The notes under the pieces were generated by a model. That model searched no databases, was not told the origin of the DNA, and saw only the letters and a list, made by a program, of their open reading frames with translations. The translations under genes were made by a program, and so were the position numbers. Positions 16,589-24,865 of a stretch of DNA of 53,379 nt are shown here, one piece after another. Positions within the stretch are counted from its first letter, which is position 1; each line of letters opens with the position of its first letter. Source of the stretch: JACVRM01 sp046262315 (GTDB lineage: Bacteria; Actinomycetota; Thermoleophilia; Gaiellales; Gaiellaceae); NCBI GenBank assembly GCA_046262315.1, contig JBHEMZ010000057.1:1-53379 (forward strand), given 5' to 3'.

Positions 16589-16980
16589 CCTAACCCTCCT
16601 CCGTAGCGCCCCGCAGGGCGGATGACTGAACATCATGAGGGCGATCCGGCCGGACCGTCTCGGACACAGCCGACTTCTGCGTGTATGGATCCCGCAGGTG
16701 CTTCCCCCCTCGGTCTGCACGAACCCCACGGGCCACCACGGCCTGTGGTACACCTCTCCTCTCCGCTACTGGCAAAAACCAAACACGCGCAGACTACTGA
16801 AAAGGAACCCCGGTTGTGAACGGGCGGGGAGTCGTTCAGCAGTCCTCCGTCACGGCGCTCGGAAGCGGCGCCCCGAAACGCGACAGCCCCGCTGAAAGTG
16901 GCCGCCGTCGACGGGAGAAGCTTCAGTGAAGCGTGATCGCGCGTTAGGCGTTTACGCGAGAGCGGAGAGGTTCCGGCTAG
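16589..16980 (-). other. Intergenic region upstream of the M36 protease
   Basis: This 392-bp gap between two same-strand protease genes holds no supported gene. The stretch next to the start codon contains GCCCTGCGGGGC-type dyads, and it includes AT-richer pieces around 16770-16800 that could be the promoter. No known riboswitch pattern was recognised, and no strong terminator for the subtilase gene is visible. Confidence 0.3.
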
Positions 16981-19614
16981 CTAACCCAGCTCGTCAACGC
17001 GCAGGAAGAACGCACCGAACGAGCCGGCTCCACTTGCACCCAGTCGAGCACGACTCACGGCAACGTAGTACGTCCCGCCGGTGGGCCTCGCGAGCGTCAC
17101 GACCTGCGGCGCGGCGCTGGTTGAAGGTCCGCGGGCGCCGTTGGCGGTCACGTCCGTGACGCCCGGGGCCGCGAAGGGATGGCTGCTCGCGACGAGATCG
17201 AGTTCGGAGTCATAGACGTAGAGATCGTAGGTGTCGTCGGTCGGGTTCACGCCGTACACGACGAAGCGGGTCTCCCGGCTGCCGGCGGCGATCTGCACGG
17301 GGTAGACGTGCCAGTCGGCCGACGAGCCCGTTCCGGGGGTGCCCGCGTACGGCCAGCTCGTCTCGCCCTTTGCGAACACGTCCTTCGCGGACGTGACCCT
17401 GCCCTGCGGGCCATAGCTCGACCAGGCGCGGTTCGTGTCGTGCAGCGGAACCGCCGCGTACACCGGGATTCGCAGGATCTGGCCCGCGACCGTCACCACG
17501 ACGGATCCTGTGTAGGAGCCGGGCACCGCGTTGGCCGGAGCGGAGACGGTGAAGCTGACGTACGCGTCTCCGCCCCGCGGCACCCAGGTCTGCGACGGGA
17601 GAGCGATACCCCAGGCGCCCGCGCCCGGCGTGATGGCACGACTGCCGTCCGACGGCCGGCCCGGATCGAACGCGAAGCGGGCCACGAAGCCGCCTCGGTG
17701 CGGAGCCGCGTGCAGGACGAAGCGCTGGGTCTGCGTCGTGCCCGCTGGGAGCACCCCTACCTGCCAGCTGCCCTGGAAGTCACGGGGGCCCGTTCCGGCG
17801 ACCTCGCCGGCGCCCGACGCGGCGCTGTAGGCGACCACGCCGTAGCGCAGGGCCTGGATCGCCGCACTGAGGTTCATACGCCCGGCGCCCTCGGCGAGGG
17901 GGCCCACGTAGCGGTCCTTCAGCCCGTTTCGCACCTCGTAGAGCGTCAGCGAGCCGGTGAACGCGCTCGGGATCGACAAGCCGAGGCTGCAGAAGCCGAA
18001 CAGGATAACGTCGAGCTCGCGCGAGGGACACACGAGCTTGGTACTGCCGTCCACGGTCAAGATCCAGCGCCCCTCGTGGAGACCCGTTCCGGCCGTGTTC
18101 ATGAGCGCCGCCCGGAGCAGCGCGTAGCTGCGAGCGCGCAGGCCGGCGACGCCCGAGCCGCCGGAGGGAACGGCCCCGTGCGTCCGGCGGTAGGCGTGCA
18201 GGAGCAGTGCCGCCGTCCCGGCCGCCGCCGGCGACGCCATCGACGTGCCGGTGGCCGTGGCGTAGAGCGGGTCGCCACGGGAGCCCTTGTTCAGGTCGTT
18301 CTGGGCGAGCGCGACCCCTGTGGATGCCTGTGGCGCGACGATGTTGTAACCCGGTGCAGCGACGTCCGGGCGCAGCCACAGATCACCCGAGGGCCCGCGC
18401 GAGGAAAACGACGCGATCGAAGCCGGCTGCGTGCCGACGCCCGCCGAGCAGTCGTTGCGCGCGGACTCCGGGTGCAGGTAGCCGGCGCATGTGTCGCCCG
18501 AGAGCGTGTCGTCGTGGTTCAGGTCGTAGTTCTTCGCGGTCGCGCCGACGCTCAGCACCTGAGCGGCTGATCCGGGGGTTTCGAGCGCGCTGCCGATGAA
18601 CGGCCCGCTGTTGCCGACCGCCGCCACGATCGTGGTCCCGTACTGCACGGCGAGCCGGTTGGCCACGTAGCTGACGAAGTCGACGTCGCTGCCAGAGTTG
18701 AGCCGCGCTGGCCGCGAGTCGGAGCCGAGGCTGAGGTTCACGATCTGAGCGCCGACCGACGGGCAGGTGAGCGGACCGGTTCCGCTCGGCAATGCCGCCC
18801 ACTCGAGCGCCGCCACGAGGTCGCTGTTGATGCCGGCGCCGGCGTCCGTCATCACCTTGCCGACCGCCAGCTCCGAGTCCGGGGCGATGCCGGCGTAGCG
18901 GCCGTCGTCGCTTGCGACGGGAGCACCCTCCGCCGTTCCGGTCGCCACTCCCGCGACGTGCGTACCGTGTCCGTGGCCGTCCTGCGTGCCGGGTGAACAG
19001 GCGCCGTTCAGGAAGCTGCGGCTGCTGACGACCTTCGTCGCGTTCGGTAGGGGGCTCGACCAGTGACGGAAGTCCAGGTCGTCCAGATCCGGGTGCCCGG
19101 GGTCGAGACCGGTGTCCAGAACAGCGATTCGCACTCCCGCGCCCGTGACGCCGAGGTTCCACCAGCCGGGCGCGCCGATGTCGCCGCTCGTCGCCCGCGC
19201 CTGGTCCGGCACCGCGTCATGCCCGAGCACGGTGACGACCTCCACGGGAGTCAGCCACCGCACCCACGGAAGCGCGGCCACTTTCAGGGCTGCCGCTCGG
19301 CTCGATGCCAGCGCGTACGCACTGGTGGATCGGTAGGTCCGCAGCACGCGGGCACCCTGCAGCGAAAGCGCCGCCGCGTGCGCGGCGTCGTTGGGCGCCG
19401 AGAGCAGGGCGAAGTAGGCGACCTCGCCGGCTTGGAGGCCCCCGAGTGAGGCGATGCGCGGGTCCTGTTTGACTGCGCCGGCGACCACGGCATCGAGCCC
19501 ACCGCGTAGCTTGCCCGGGTCGGCGGCTGCCGCAGACGCGAGCCACGCGGCAAGCAGAGCTACGAAGAGCACCGCAGTGCAACCGCGAGCAGAAGCCGTC
19601 GTTTTCTTCATCAC
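16981..19614 (-). CDS. Secreted subtilisin-like serine protease (S8)
   Basis: The 877-residue protein has a signal peptide (residues 1-31), a propeptide of about 100 residues, and an S8 catalytic domain with Asp in AVLDTGLDPGH near 168, His in GHGHGTHVAG near 218, the oxyanion Asn in AAVGNSG and Ser in GTSMASP near 457. After the catalytic domain come beta-rich segments, one with a pre-peptidase-type ending (YYVAVSRARLG). Unlike its two neighbours it lacks a DUF11 tail. It probably acts with the M6 and M36 enzymes in digesting external protein. The ATG follows a GGGGGG-rich stretch. Confidence 0.92.
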   Translation of the reverse strand: MMKKTTASARGCTAVLFVALLAAWLASAAAADPGKLRGGLDAVVAGAVKQDPRIASLGGLQAGEVAYFALLSAPNDAAHAAALSLQGARVLRTYRSTSAYALASSRAAALKVAALPWVRWLTPVEVVTVLGHDAVPDQARATSGDIGAPGWWNLGVTGAGVRIAVLDTGLDPGHPDLDDLDFRHWSSPLPNATKVVSSRSFLNGACSPGTQDGHGHGTHVAGVATGTAEGAPVASDDGRYAGIAPDSELAVGKVMTDAGAGINSDLVAALEWAALPSGTGPLTCPSVGAQIVNLSLGSDSRPARLNSGSDVDFVSYVANRLAVQYGTTIVAAVGNSGPFIGSALETPGSAAQVLSVGATAKNYDLNHDDTLSGDTCAGYLHPESARNDCSAGVGTQPASIASFSSRGPSGDLWLRPDVAAPGYNIVAPQASTGVALAQNDLNKGSRGDPLYATATGTSMASPAAAGTAALLLHAYRRTHGAVPSGGSGVAGLRARSYALLRAALMNTAGTGLHEGRWILTVDGSTKLVCPSRELDVILFGFCSLGLSIPSAFTGSLTLYEVRNGLKDRYVGPLAEGAGRMNLSAAIQALRYGVVAYSAASGAGEVAGTGPRDFQGSWQVGVLPAGTTQTQRFVLHAAPHRGGFVARFAFDPGRPSDGSRAITPGAGAWGIALPSQTWVPRGGDAYVSFTVSAPANAVPGSYTGSVVVTVAGQILRIPVYAAVPLHDTNRAWSSYGPQGRVTSAKDVFAKGETSWPYAGTPGTGSSADWHVYPVQIAAGSRETRFVVYGVNPTDDTYDLYVYDSELDLVASSHPFAAPGVTDVTANGARGPSTSAAPQVVTLARPTGGTYYVAVSRARLGASGAGSFGAFFLRVDELG

Positions 19615-19661
19615 CCCCCGCAGGTCGATTGAGAGAGCGTACTGCGCCTGAGGCCGCCCGG

Positions 19662-20489
19662 CTAGGCGGTCTTCGCCACAGGCATGAGGAGCTCGGAGGC
19701 CTGCTCGAACGAGAGACCCTGTTCCCAGACCGTCTGGAAGGCGATCTTGAGCGTCGCAGCCAGCGACGGGTGCTCGACGACGACCATGGTCAGTTCCGCC
19801 TGACCGGCAACAGGGTCCTCCATGCCGAACATGACGATCGTCTCGTCGATGATCACGAGCTTGAGCGGCAGCCGTTCGACGAAGCGGGCTTCCTCGCCCG
19901 CCTCGATGAACCCGCGGACGCCATCGACGGTCTCAGGATCGTCGAAGATCGAGAACTCGTAGACGCTGCGCGCGGAGAATACCCGCGCCACCTCGACGCC
20001 CTTCTCCTCCTCCTGCGGCGGCGTGGCGTACGGGGGCTTGGTGAAGACGAGGATCTCGTGCTGGATCTCCTCCTGCAGCTCGCTGAAGCGCTCGTTGATC
20101 GCGCGCCGGTCGCGCAGCACCTCGATGTAGTCGAGCGGGTCGGTCTCGTCCTGGCCGGCCTGGAAGGCGGGAGCCAGCTGCTCGATCATCGCGCTCGCGT
20201 CGCGCTCGAGCTCGAGCACGGCGTTGCGACGGTCAGCGACGAGACGGGCGATCGCGTGGTCGGGCGCGGAGGCGACGTACTTGACCACGCGGCCGGGCCG
20301 GGTGGAGGCGAGTCCGCGCTCGACGAGGCTCGCGAGCACGTCGTAGATGCGCTGGCGCGGAACGCCGGCCAGGCGCGCGACCTCCGCAGCGGTCGAATGC
20401 CCACGACGGATGAGCGCCAGGTAGGCCTTCGCCTCGTACATCGTCAGGCCGAGTCGGGTCAGTCCCTCGACGTGGCCGTCGGCCTCCAT
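19662..20489 (-). CDS. TrmB-family transcriptional regulator
   Basis: The N-terminal winged helix (residues 5-75; LGLTMYEAKAYLALIRRG, then GVPRQRIYDVLASLVERG) is typical of TrmB regulators. A coiled coil and a C-terminal ligand domain follow (LPLKLVIIDETIVMFGMEDP). TrmB proteins sense sugars or other small molecules and repress or activate transport and catabolic genes. The start is set at the second ATG (20489) because a TACGAT box ends 7 nt upstream; an ATG nine bases earlier overlaps that box. It lies beside the subtilase gene on the same strand, so control of the protease island is plausible but unproven. Confidence 0.88.
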   Translation of the reverse strand: MEADGHVEGLTRLGLTMYEAKAYLALIRRGHSTAAEVARLAGVPRQRIYDVLASLVERGLASTRPGRVVKYVASAPDHAIARLVADRRNAVLELERDASAMIEQLAPAFQAGQDETDPLDYIEVLRDRRAINERFSELQEEIQHEILVFTKPPYATPPQEEEKGVEVARVFSARSVYEFSIFDDPETVDGVRGFIEAGEEARFVERLPLKLVIIDETIVMFGMEDPVAGQAELTMVVVEHPSLAATLKIAFQTVWEQGLSFEQASELLMPVAKTA

Positions 20490-20496
20490 GCGCTGC

Positions 20497-20502
20497 ATCG
20501 TA
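20497..20502 (-). promoter_or_regulatory. -10 box TACGAT for the TrmB-family regulator
   Basis: TACGAT ends 7 nt before the ATG at 20489, giving a leaderless mRNA and deciding between two in-frame ATGs. Confidence 0.45.
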
Positions 20503-20567
20503 CGGTGCCACCCGGACGAGTGTCAACACGTGCGTCCCGCGTCATGCCCCGCTGGCGACGCGCGCCG

Positions 20568-20602
20568 GCGAGAGACCCGGGCATCACCACCGGGTCTCTC
20601 GC
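20568..20602 (-). terminator. Perfect 13-bp hairpin after the DUF11 remnant
   Basis: Arms 20568-20580 and 20590-20602 are exact complements around a nine-base loop. It lies 16 bp after the remnant's stop codon, as in the two intact DUF11 protease genes. Confidence 0.7.
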
Positions 20603-20618
20603 ACCGTTCTCGCTCGCG

Positions 20619-21207
20619 CTAGGGGACAACCGTGAGCGCCCAGGCTGCGCGCGTCGACACCGTCAGATCGCCGGTGAACGCCGCCTTGTTCACCAGGACC
20701 GTGCCCACCTTCACCGTCGGTGCCACGCTCACGATTAGCTCCAGCGTTCCTGTACTCCCGTTCGGCACCGTCCCGAGGTTCCAGGTCACCGTACGCGTGG
20801 CGCGGTTGTACGTGCCGCCAAGAGAGGCCGAGACGAAGTCGAGGCCCGCAGGGAGCACGTCCGCGACCTGGGCGCGCTCGGAGTGCGCCGGCCCGGCGTT
20901 CGTGTACGTCAGCGTGTACTTGACCGTGGTTCCCCGCTTCGCGGTCAAGGGTCCGGTCTTGCTCAGGACGACAACCGGGTCGCCCGGCGGAAGCGGCGGC
21001 CGCCGCCACTGGAGAGCGTTGTTCCAAGACCTGGTAGCCCGAGTAGGTCAGGGCGTAGTTCGACAGGCCGAACGGGTGGTAGTACTGCTGCGTCGGCATG
21101 GGCAGCACCGGCCCGATGATGCGAATCACTCCGCGTCCGTACGGCAGCTCGCCGAAGCTCACACGGTTCGAGCCCGACGTGCCGACCGTGCGCCCCCCGA
21201 TGGCTGG
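20619..21207 (-). pseudogene. 5'-truncated, frameshifted remnant of a secreted protein with DUF11 tail
   Basis: The last 109 codons form an intact DUF11 domain (TYTNAGPAHSERAQVADVLP) closely like the tails of the M6 and M36 proteases. Upstream, another frame reads protein-like sequence (SFGELPYGRGVIRIIGPVLP, then HPFGLSNYALTYSGYQVL). Skipping one base near 21022 joins it to NNALQW, a Pro-rich linker and the DUF11. No start codon with a signal peptide exists, since the paaR gene ends directly upstream in the same frame. This is therefore the 3' third of a lost gene. The upstream part may come from a glutamine-amidotransferase-like or ThuA-like domain, a weak guess. Confidence 0.7.
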
Positions 21208-21783
21208 CTACCCGGGGGTGGCGTAGCCGCGCATGCCGTCGACGAGCAGGGTGTAGAAGCGGTCCGCGAGCTCGGCGGTGTCCCGGCCCGGGACGAGCCA
21301 TGTATATGCCCAGTTGGCGGCGGAGAGCAGCAGCAGCGCCGCCGTCGCGTCGTCCAGATCCGTGCGCAGCCCACCCTGCTCGCGGCCCTCGCGGAAGAGC
21401 GTACGGATGCGTTCCTCGTAGCGGCGGCGCTCGGCGACGATCTCATCGCGCCCGTCACCTTCGAGGTAGCGCCATTCCTGCACGAACACGGTCGCCACGT
21501 CCAGCTGCTCGGCAACGACGCGCAGGTGCCCGCGCAGCGCAAGCCGCAGCCGCTCGGTTACCGGGGCGCCCTCCGGTAGCGCGTCCAGCGCGGCGTGGAA
21601 GGCGTCCGCGCCCTCGCGCATCGTCTCGTACAGCAGGTCCTGCTTGGACGAGATGTGCGCGTAAAGCGAGCCCTTCTGCACTCCCATCGCCTCGGCGAGG
21701 TCGCCGATCGACGTGCCGTGGAAGCCACGCTCGGCGAACAGGCGGGCGGCCTGGCGCGTGAGCTCCGAGCGGCGGGTGGGCAT
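21208..21783 (-). CDS. TetR-family regulator of phenylacetate genes (PaaR-like)
   Basis: The 191-residue regulator has the TetR helix-turn-helix at residues 8-50 (AARLFAERGFHGTSIGDLAE, then KGSLYAHISSKQDLLY) and an all-helical ligand domain. It is transcribed divergently from paaABCD across a 44-bp gap containing CTAACGATCGTTCG. That fits the CNAACGNNCGTTNG operator I recall for Thermus PaaR, which is released by phenylacetyl-CoA. The -10 box TAGGGT (21794-21799) overlaps the operator, so the gene is probably self-repressed. The ATG at 21783 is preferred; 24 extra in-frame codons upstream would run through the operator. Confidence 0.85.
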   Translation of the reverse strand: MPTRRSELTRQAARLFAERGFHGTSIGDLAEAMGVQKGSLYAHISSKQDLLYETMREGADAFHAALDALPEGAPVTERLRLALRGHLRVVAEQLDVATVFVQEWRYLEGDGRDEIVAERRRYEERIRTLFREGREQGGLRTDLDDATAALLLLSAANWAYTWLVPGRDTAELADRFYTLLVDGMRGYATPG

Positions 21784-21793
21784 ACTACAACGA

Positions 21794-21810
21794 ACCCTAA
21801 CGATCGTTCG
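21794..21810. promoter_or_regulatory. PaaR-type operator overlapping divergent promoters
   Basis: The 14-mer at 21797-21810 is a near-palindrome centred on AACGATCGTT. It overlaps the -10 box of the TetR gene (21794-21799, minus) and a possible TAACGAT box for paaA. A similar core, CAACGAACGTTG, precedes the thiolase at 49114-49125. Confidence 0.7.
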
Positions 21811-21827
21811 TTCGCTGGAGGCGCCTA

Positions 21828-22808
21828 ATGACGGACAACGCGACATTCTCATCATCCGAGCACAGCGAAGGACTGGCTCCCACGAGAGACGACGAATTCC
21901 TCGAGTACGTGCAGGGCGGCGGGCAGGTCGAGACGTCCGACTGGATGCCCGACGAGTACCGGGCGAAGCTGACGAAGTTCATCGAGATGCACGGCAACTC
22001 AGAGCTGATGGGCGTCCTGCCCGAGCGCGAGTGGATCCTGCGTGCCCCAACGCTTCAGCGCAAGCTCGCGCTGACAGCGAAGGTGCAGGACGAGGTCGGC
22101 CATGCGCAGCTGATCTACCGCGTGGTGGAAGACCTCGGCAAACCGCGCGAGCAGTGCTTCGCCGACCTCGTCTCGGGCAAGTCGAAGTTCCACAACGTCT
22201 TCCACTACCCCACGCGCACGTGGGGCGACGTCGGCGTGATCGCGTGGCTGGTGGACGCGGCGGCGATCATCTCGCAGAAGGCTCTGCTCAAGTGCTCGTA
22301 CGCGCCGTACGCGCGGATCATGAAGAAGATCTGCTGGGAGGAATCGTTCCACATCCTGCACGGGCGCGACGTGGTGCTGACGATGATGAACGGCACCGAC
22401 GAGCAGCGCGAGCTGGTGCAGGAGGCGCTCGACCGCTGGTGGGGGCCGCTCATGCACTTCCACGGCAACCCGATCGAGGCGGGCGACGATCCGATGGTCC
22501 TCTGGCGGATCAAGTCGCAGGCCAACGAAGAGGCGCGGCAGCAGTTCCTGGACGGCTACGTGCCGCAGATCTGGGAGCTCGGCCTGACCGTGCCGGACGC
22601 GAAGCTGCACAAGGGAGACGACGGGGTCTGGGAGTACACGGAGCCCGACTGGGAGGAGCTGCGCCAGGTTGTCACGGGCCACGGCCCGATGACCCAGGAG
22701 CGGCTCGCCTTCCGGCGGCGTTACCTCGAGGAGGAGGCCTGGGTCCGGCAGATCGTGCTGGGGGCTCGTGGTCACGAATCCCTGGCCCCGGCGGCAGGCG
22801 CGGCGTGA
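21828..22808 (+). CDS. paaA: Phenylacetyl-CoA 1,2-epoxidase, catalytic subunit PaaA
   Basis: PaaA is the diiron subunit that epoxidises the ring of phenylacetyl-CoA using O2. The 326-residue protein has the carboxylate/His ligand motifs QDEVGHAQL near 92 and WEESFHILH near 176, and the family's GNSELMGVLPERE region. GGAGG lies six bases before the ATG. It is the first gene of paaABCD, divergent from the TetR regulator. The usual reductase gene paaE is not in the cluster, so electrons must come from a reductase encoded elsewhere. The sequence looks complete and intact. Confidence 0.97.
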   Translation: MTDNATFSSSEHSEGLAPTRDDEFLEYVQGGGQVETSDWMPDEYRAKLTKFIEMHGNSELMGVLPEREWILRAPTLQRKLALTAKVQDEVGHAQLIYRVVEDLGKPREQCFADLVSGKSKFHNVFHYPTRTWGDVGVIAWLVDAAAIISQKALLKCSYAPYARIMKKICWEESFHILHGRDVVLTMMNGTDEQRELVQEALDRWWGPLMHFHGNPIEAGDDPMVLWRIKSQANEEARQQFLDGYVPQIWELGLTVPDAKLHKGDDGVWEYTEPDWEELRQVVTGHGPMTQERLAFRRRYLEEEAWVRQIVLGARGHESLAPAAGAA

Positions 22809-22851
22809 CCGATCGCCTCGCCGGCCCCGACGGCCACGTACATACGGCGGA

Positions 22852-23139
22852 ATGATCTACGAGGTCTTCAGGCAGGAACGGAAAGGCCAAGCGTTCCAGC
22901 ACGCGGGCTCCCTCGAAGCGCCCGACCGGGCGTTCGCGGAGGACTACGCGCGCGACTTCTACGGACGCCGGAACGAGTCGGAGGCACTCTGGGTGGTGCC
23001 GCGCGACGCGATCCACGAGATCACGGACTTCGTCGACGAGCTCAATCGCAACTACCACCGCGTGGACGGCTATCCCCTCAAGGCGAAGCTCAAGGAGGCG
23101 CGTGAGCGCGCAGGCACAGTCGCAGCGCACGAGAGCTGA
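22852..23139 (+). CDS. paaB: Phenylacetyl-CoA epoxidase subunit PaaB
   Basis: This 95-residue structural subunit bridges the PaaAC heterodimers. It begins MIYEVFRQERKGQAFQHAGS and carries the conserved stretch AEDYARDFYGRRNESEALWV. The ATG at 22852 is chosen because the family starts here; the frame is open for 28 further codons upstream without similarity. It follows paaA by 43 bp and overlaps paaC by 38 bp. Confidence 0.95.
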   Translation: MIYEVFRQERKGQAFQHAGSLEAPDRAFAEDYARDFYGRRNESEALWVVPRDAIHEITDFVDELNRNYHRVDGYPLKAKLKEARERAGTVAAHES

Positions 23140-23788
23140 CCTCCTGCTCGAGCTCGCCGACGACGAGCTCATACTCGGCTGGCGCAACTCGGAGTGGACC
23201 GGGATCGCGCCGCTGCTCGAGGAGGACGTCGCCTTCTCGTCGATCGCGCAGAACGAGATCGGGCACGCGCGGGCCCTCTACGAGCTGGCGGCAGCCGAGC
23301 TGGGCACGACCGCGGACGAGCTCGCCTTCGACCGCCCTCCGGAGGAATACCGCTGCGCGCCGCTCGTCGAGCTGCGTCTCATGGACGACTGGGCGAAGAC
23401 GGTCGCGCGCCACTTCATGTACGAGACTGCCGACGAGCTCAGGGTGCGTCGGCTTGTCGAAGAGGCCGACGCCGCGCTCGCCGGCCTGGCCGCGAAGATC
23501 GACCGCGAAGAGGTCTACCATCGCATGCACGCAGAGCTCTGGTGGGCTCGGCTGCGGGCGAGCGACGAGAGCCGCCGGCGTCTCGAGGCCGCGGTGGAGC
23601 AGCTCTGGCCGTACGCCGTCGGCCTGCTGGACGAGGAGCTCCGGCCGCGGTGGCGCGAGCGCATGCGGGCGAGCGGAGCCACGCGGGACGCCGAACCCGT
23701 GGAGCGCGGCATGCACCTCGAAGACTGGCCGGCGTTGTGGGAGGAGATGACCATGGTGCGCCGCTCGGTGCCGGGTGCGACGTGGTAG
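23102..23788 (+). CDS. paaC: Phenylacetyl-CoA epoxidase subunit PaaC
   Basis: PaaC is a ferritin-like, catalytically silent partner of PaaA. The 228-residue protein shows DDELILGWRNSEWTGIAP near the N-terminus and the helix IAQNEIGHARALYEL. The GTG start lies inside paaB, 38 bp before its stop, so translation is coupled. The stop codon is the first part of a perfect 11-bp hairpin (23786-23812) before paaD. Confidence 0.95.
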   Translation: MSAQAQSQRTRADLLLELADDELILGWRNSEWTGIAPLLEEDVAFSSIAQNEIGHARALYELAAAELGTTADELAFDRPPEEYRCAPLVELRLMDDWAKTVARHFMYETADELRVRRLVEEADAALAGLAAKIDREEVYHRMHAELWWARLRASDESRRRLEAAVEQLWPYAVGLLDEELRPRWRERMRASGATRDAEPVERGMHLEDWPALWEEMTMVRRSVPGATW

Positions 23789-23812
23789 CCATTCGCCGGG
23801 AGCGAATGGCTA
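23786..23812 (+). other. Intercistronic hairpin between paaC and paaD
   Basis: Arms 23786-23796 and 23802-23812 are perfect 11-bp complements with a five-base loop, and the paaC stop codon is its first three bases. No T run follows, and paaD continues 17 bp later with a GGGGGAG ribosome-binding site. It may therefore protect the paaABC message or lower paaD expression rather than end transcription. Confidence 0.55.
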
Positions 23813-23828
23813 GCTGGATGGGGGAGCC

Positions 23829-24350
23829 GTGAGTTCCCTTCGTGAGCCGGGGCCGGCGGCCGCGCTCGAGCTGGTCGAAGAAGACGTCTGGCGCGCGCTC
23901 GCAGAAATTCCTGATCCCGAGATTCCTGTCATCTCTCTGGTCGACCTCGGCGTCGTGCGGGACGTTCACGTTGAGGGCCGCAACGTGCGCGTGGCGTTCA
24001 CGCCGACCTTCCTGGGCTGCCCCGCGCTCGAGGTGATGCGCGACGCCATCGCCGCACGGATCACGGAGCTCGGCGCCGAACCACAGGTGAACGTCATAAG
24101 CGACGACTCCTGGTCGACCGACCGGATCTCGCCCGCGGGCCGCGAGAAGCTACGCGCCGCGGGTTTCGCGCCACCGGCACCCCGGACGGTGGGTGGCCCG
24201 AAGCTCGTCCAGCTCCAGCGCGGCTTCCGCTGCCCGTACTGCGGGTCGATCGACACGCGGCTCGAGAACCTCTTCGGCCCCACCCCGTGCCGCTCGCTCC
24301 GCTACTGCGCGAGCTGCCGCCAGCCGTTCGAGCAGTTCAAGACCATCTAG
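23829..24350 (+). CDS. paaD: PaaD-type protein (DUF59, assists epoxidase maturation)
   Basis: The 173-residue protein has an N-terminal MIP18/DUF59 domain (residues 18-95; IPDPEIPVISLVDLGVVRDV, then FLGCPALEVM) and a C-terminal zinc-ribbon with four Cys pairs or singles (RCPYCGS, TPCRS, YCASC). PaaD is thought to help assemble the diiron or Fe-S centres of the phenylacetyl-CoA epoxidase. The GTG start has GGGGGAG three bases upstream. It is the last paa gene of the block; no paaE follows. Confidence 0.92.
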   Translation: MSSLREPGPAAALELVEEDVWRALAEIPDPEIPVISLVDLGVVRDVHVEGRNVRVAFTPTFLGCPALEVMRDAIAARITELGAEPQVNVISDDSWSTDRISPAGREKLRAAGFAPPAPRTVGGPKLVQLQRGFRCPYCGSIDTRLENLFGPTPCRSLRYCASCRQPFEQFKTI

Positions 24351-24364
24351 TTACACTCGCCGCC

Positions 24365-24832
24365 GTGCGCGGACGACTGAGCCTTCTGGTGCTCGCCACG
24401 CTGACTCTCCTACTCGCCGCCTGCGGGGGCGGGGATGGAGGCGGAGACGAAGACGAACGGCTCTCCGCGCCGGTGCTGCGCACGCAGGTGACCCGAGTCT
24501 GTGACCGGTTTTTTTCCCGCCTCGACTCACTCCCGAGCCCCAAGACACCCCGAGGCGTCGCGCCGTATTCCCGGCGTGCCCGCGTCATCTACTCCGACAC
24601 GCTGGAAGGTCTGAGGGCCTTGCGGCCACCCGAGTCGGTCGAGAACGACTATCACGATTGGCTCGGGGCGTGGGCCGCGCGACGCGACGCGTTCGACGCG
24701 ATCGAGTCAGCCGCGGTGGACGACGACGTCCCCGGCCTGCAGGTAGCGATCGGGGCCGCCAAGCCGCACGACCTCCAGGTGCGGAGGCTCGCGCTGAAGC
24801 TCGGCTTCAAGCGCTGCACTGTCCGGTTCTAG
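24365..24832 (+). CDS. Small secreted lipoprotein, function unknown
   Basis: The 155-residue product starts at GTG 24365 with a lipoprotein signal (LVLATLTLLLAAC) whose Cys is followed by a Gly/Asp-rich tether. The mature part is helical and Arg-rich, with CDRFFSRLDSLPSP and a late Cys (FKRC) that could pair with the earlier one. The pattern of CDRF, then LRALRPPES, resembles the second lipoprotein at 25153, so the two may be distant paralogues. Function unknown. Longer upstream frames overlap paaD and are rejected. Confidence 0.72.
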   Translation: MRGRLSLLVLATLTLLLAACGGGDGGGDEDERLSAPVLRTQVTRVCDRFFSRLDSLPSPKTPRGVAPYSRRARVIYSDTLEGLRALRPPESVENDYHDWLGAWAARRDAFDAIESAAVDDDVPGLQVAIGAAKPHDLQVRRLALKLGFKRCTVRF

Positions 24833-24837
24833 CTCGC

Positions 24838-24858
24838 ATAGCAGCGCTGCGATAAGCT
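24838..24858 (+). promoter_or_regulatory. Probable promoter and operator of the Xre-type regulator
   Basis: A TAAGCT box (24853-24858) ends 7 nt before the GTG at 24866. Directly upstream, 24838-24853 is a near-palindrome centred on GCAGCGCTGC, well placed for autoregulation by the Xre protein. Binding is inferred from position only. Confidence 0.45.
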
Positions 24859-24865
24859 ACCGGGC

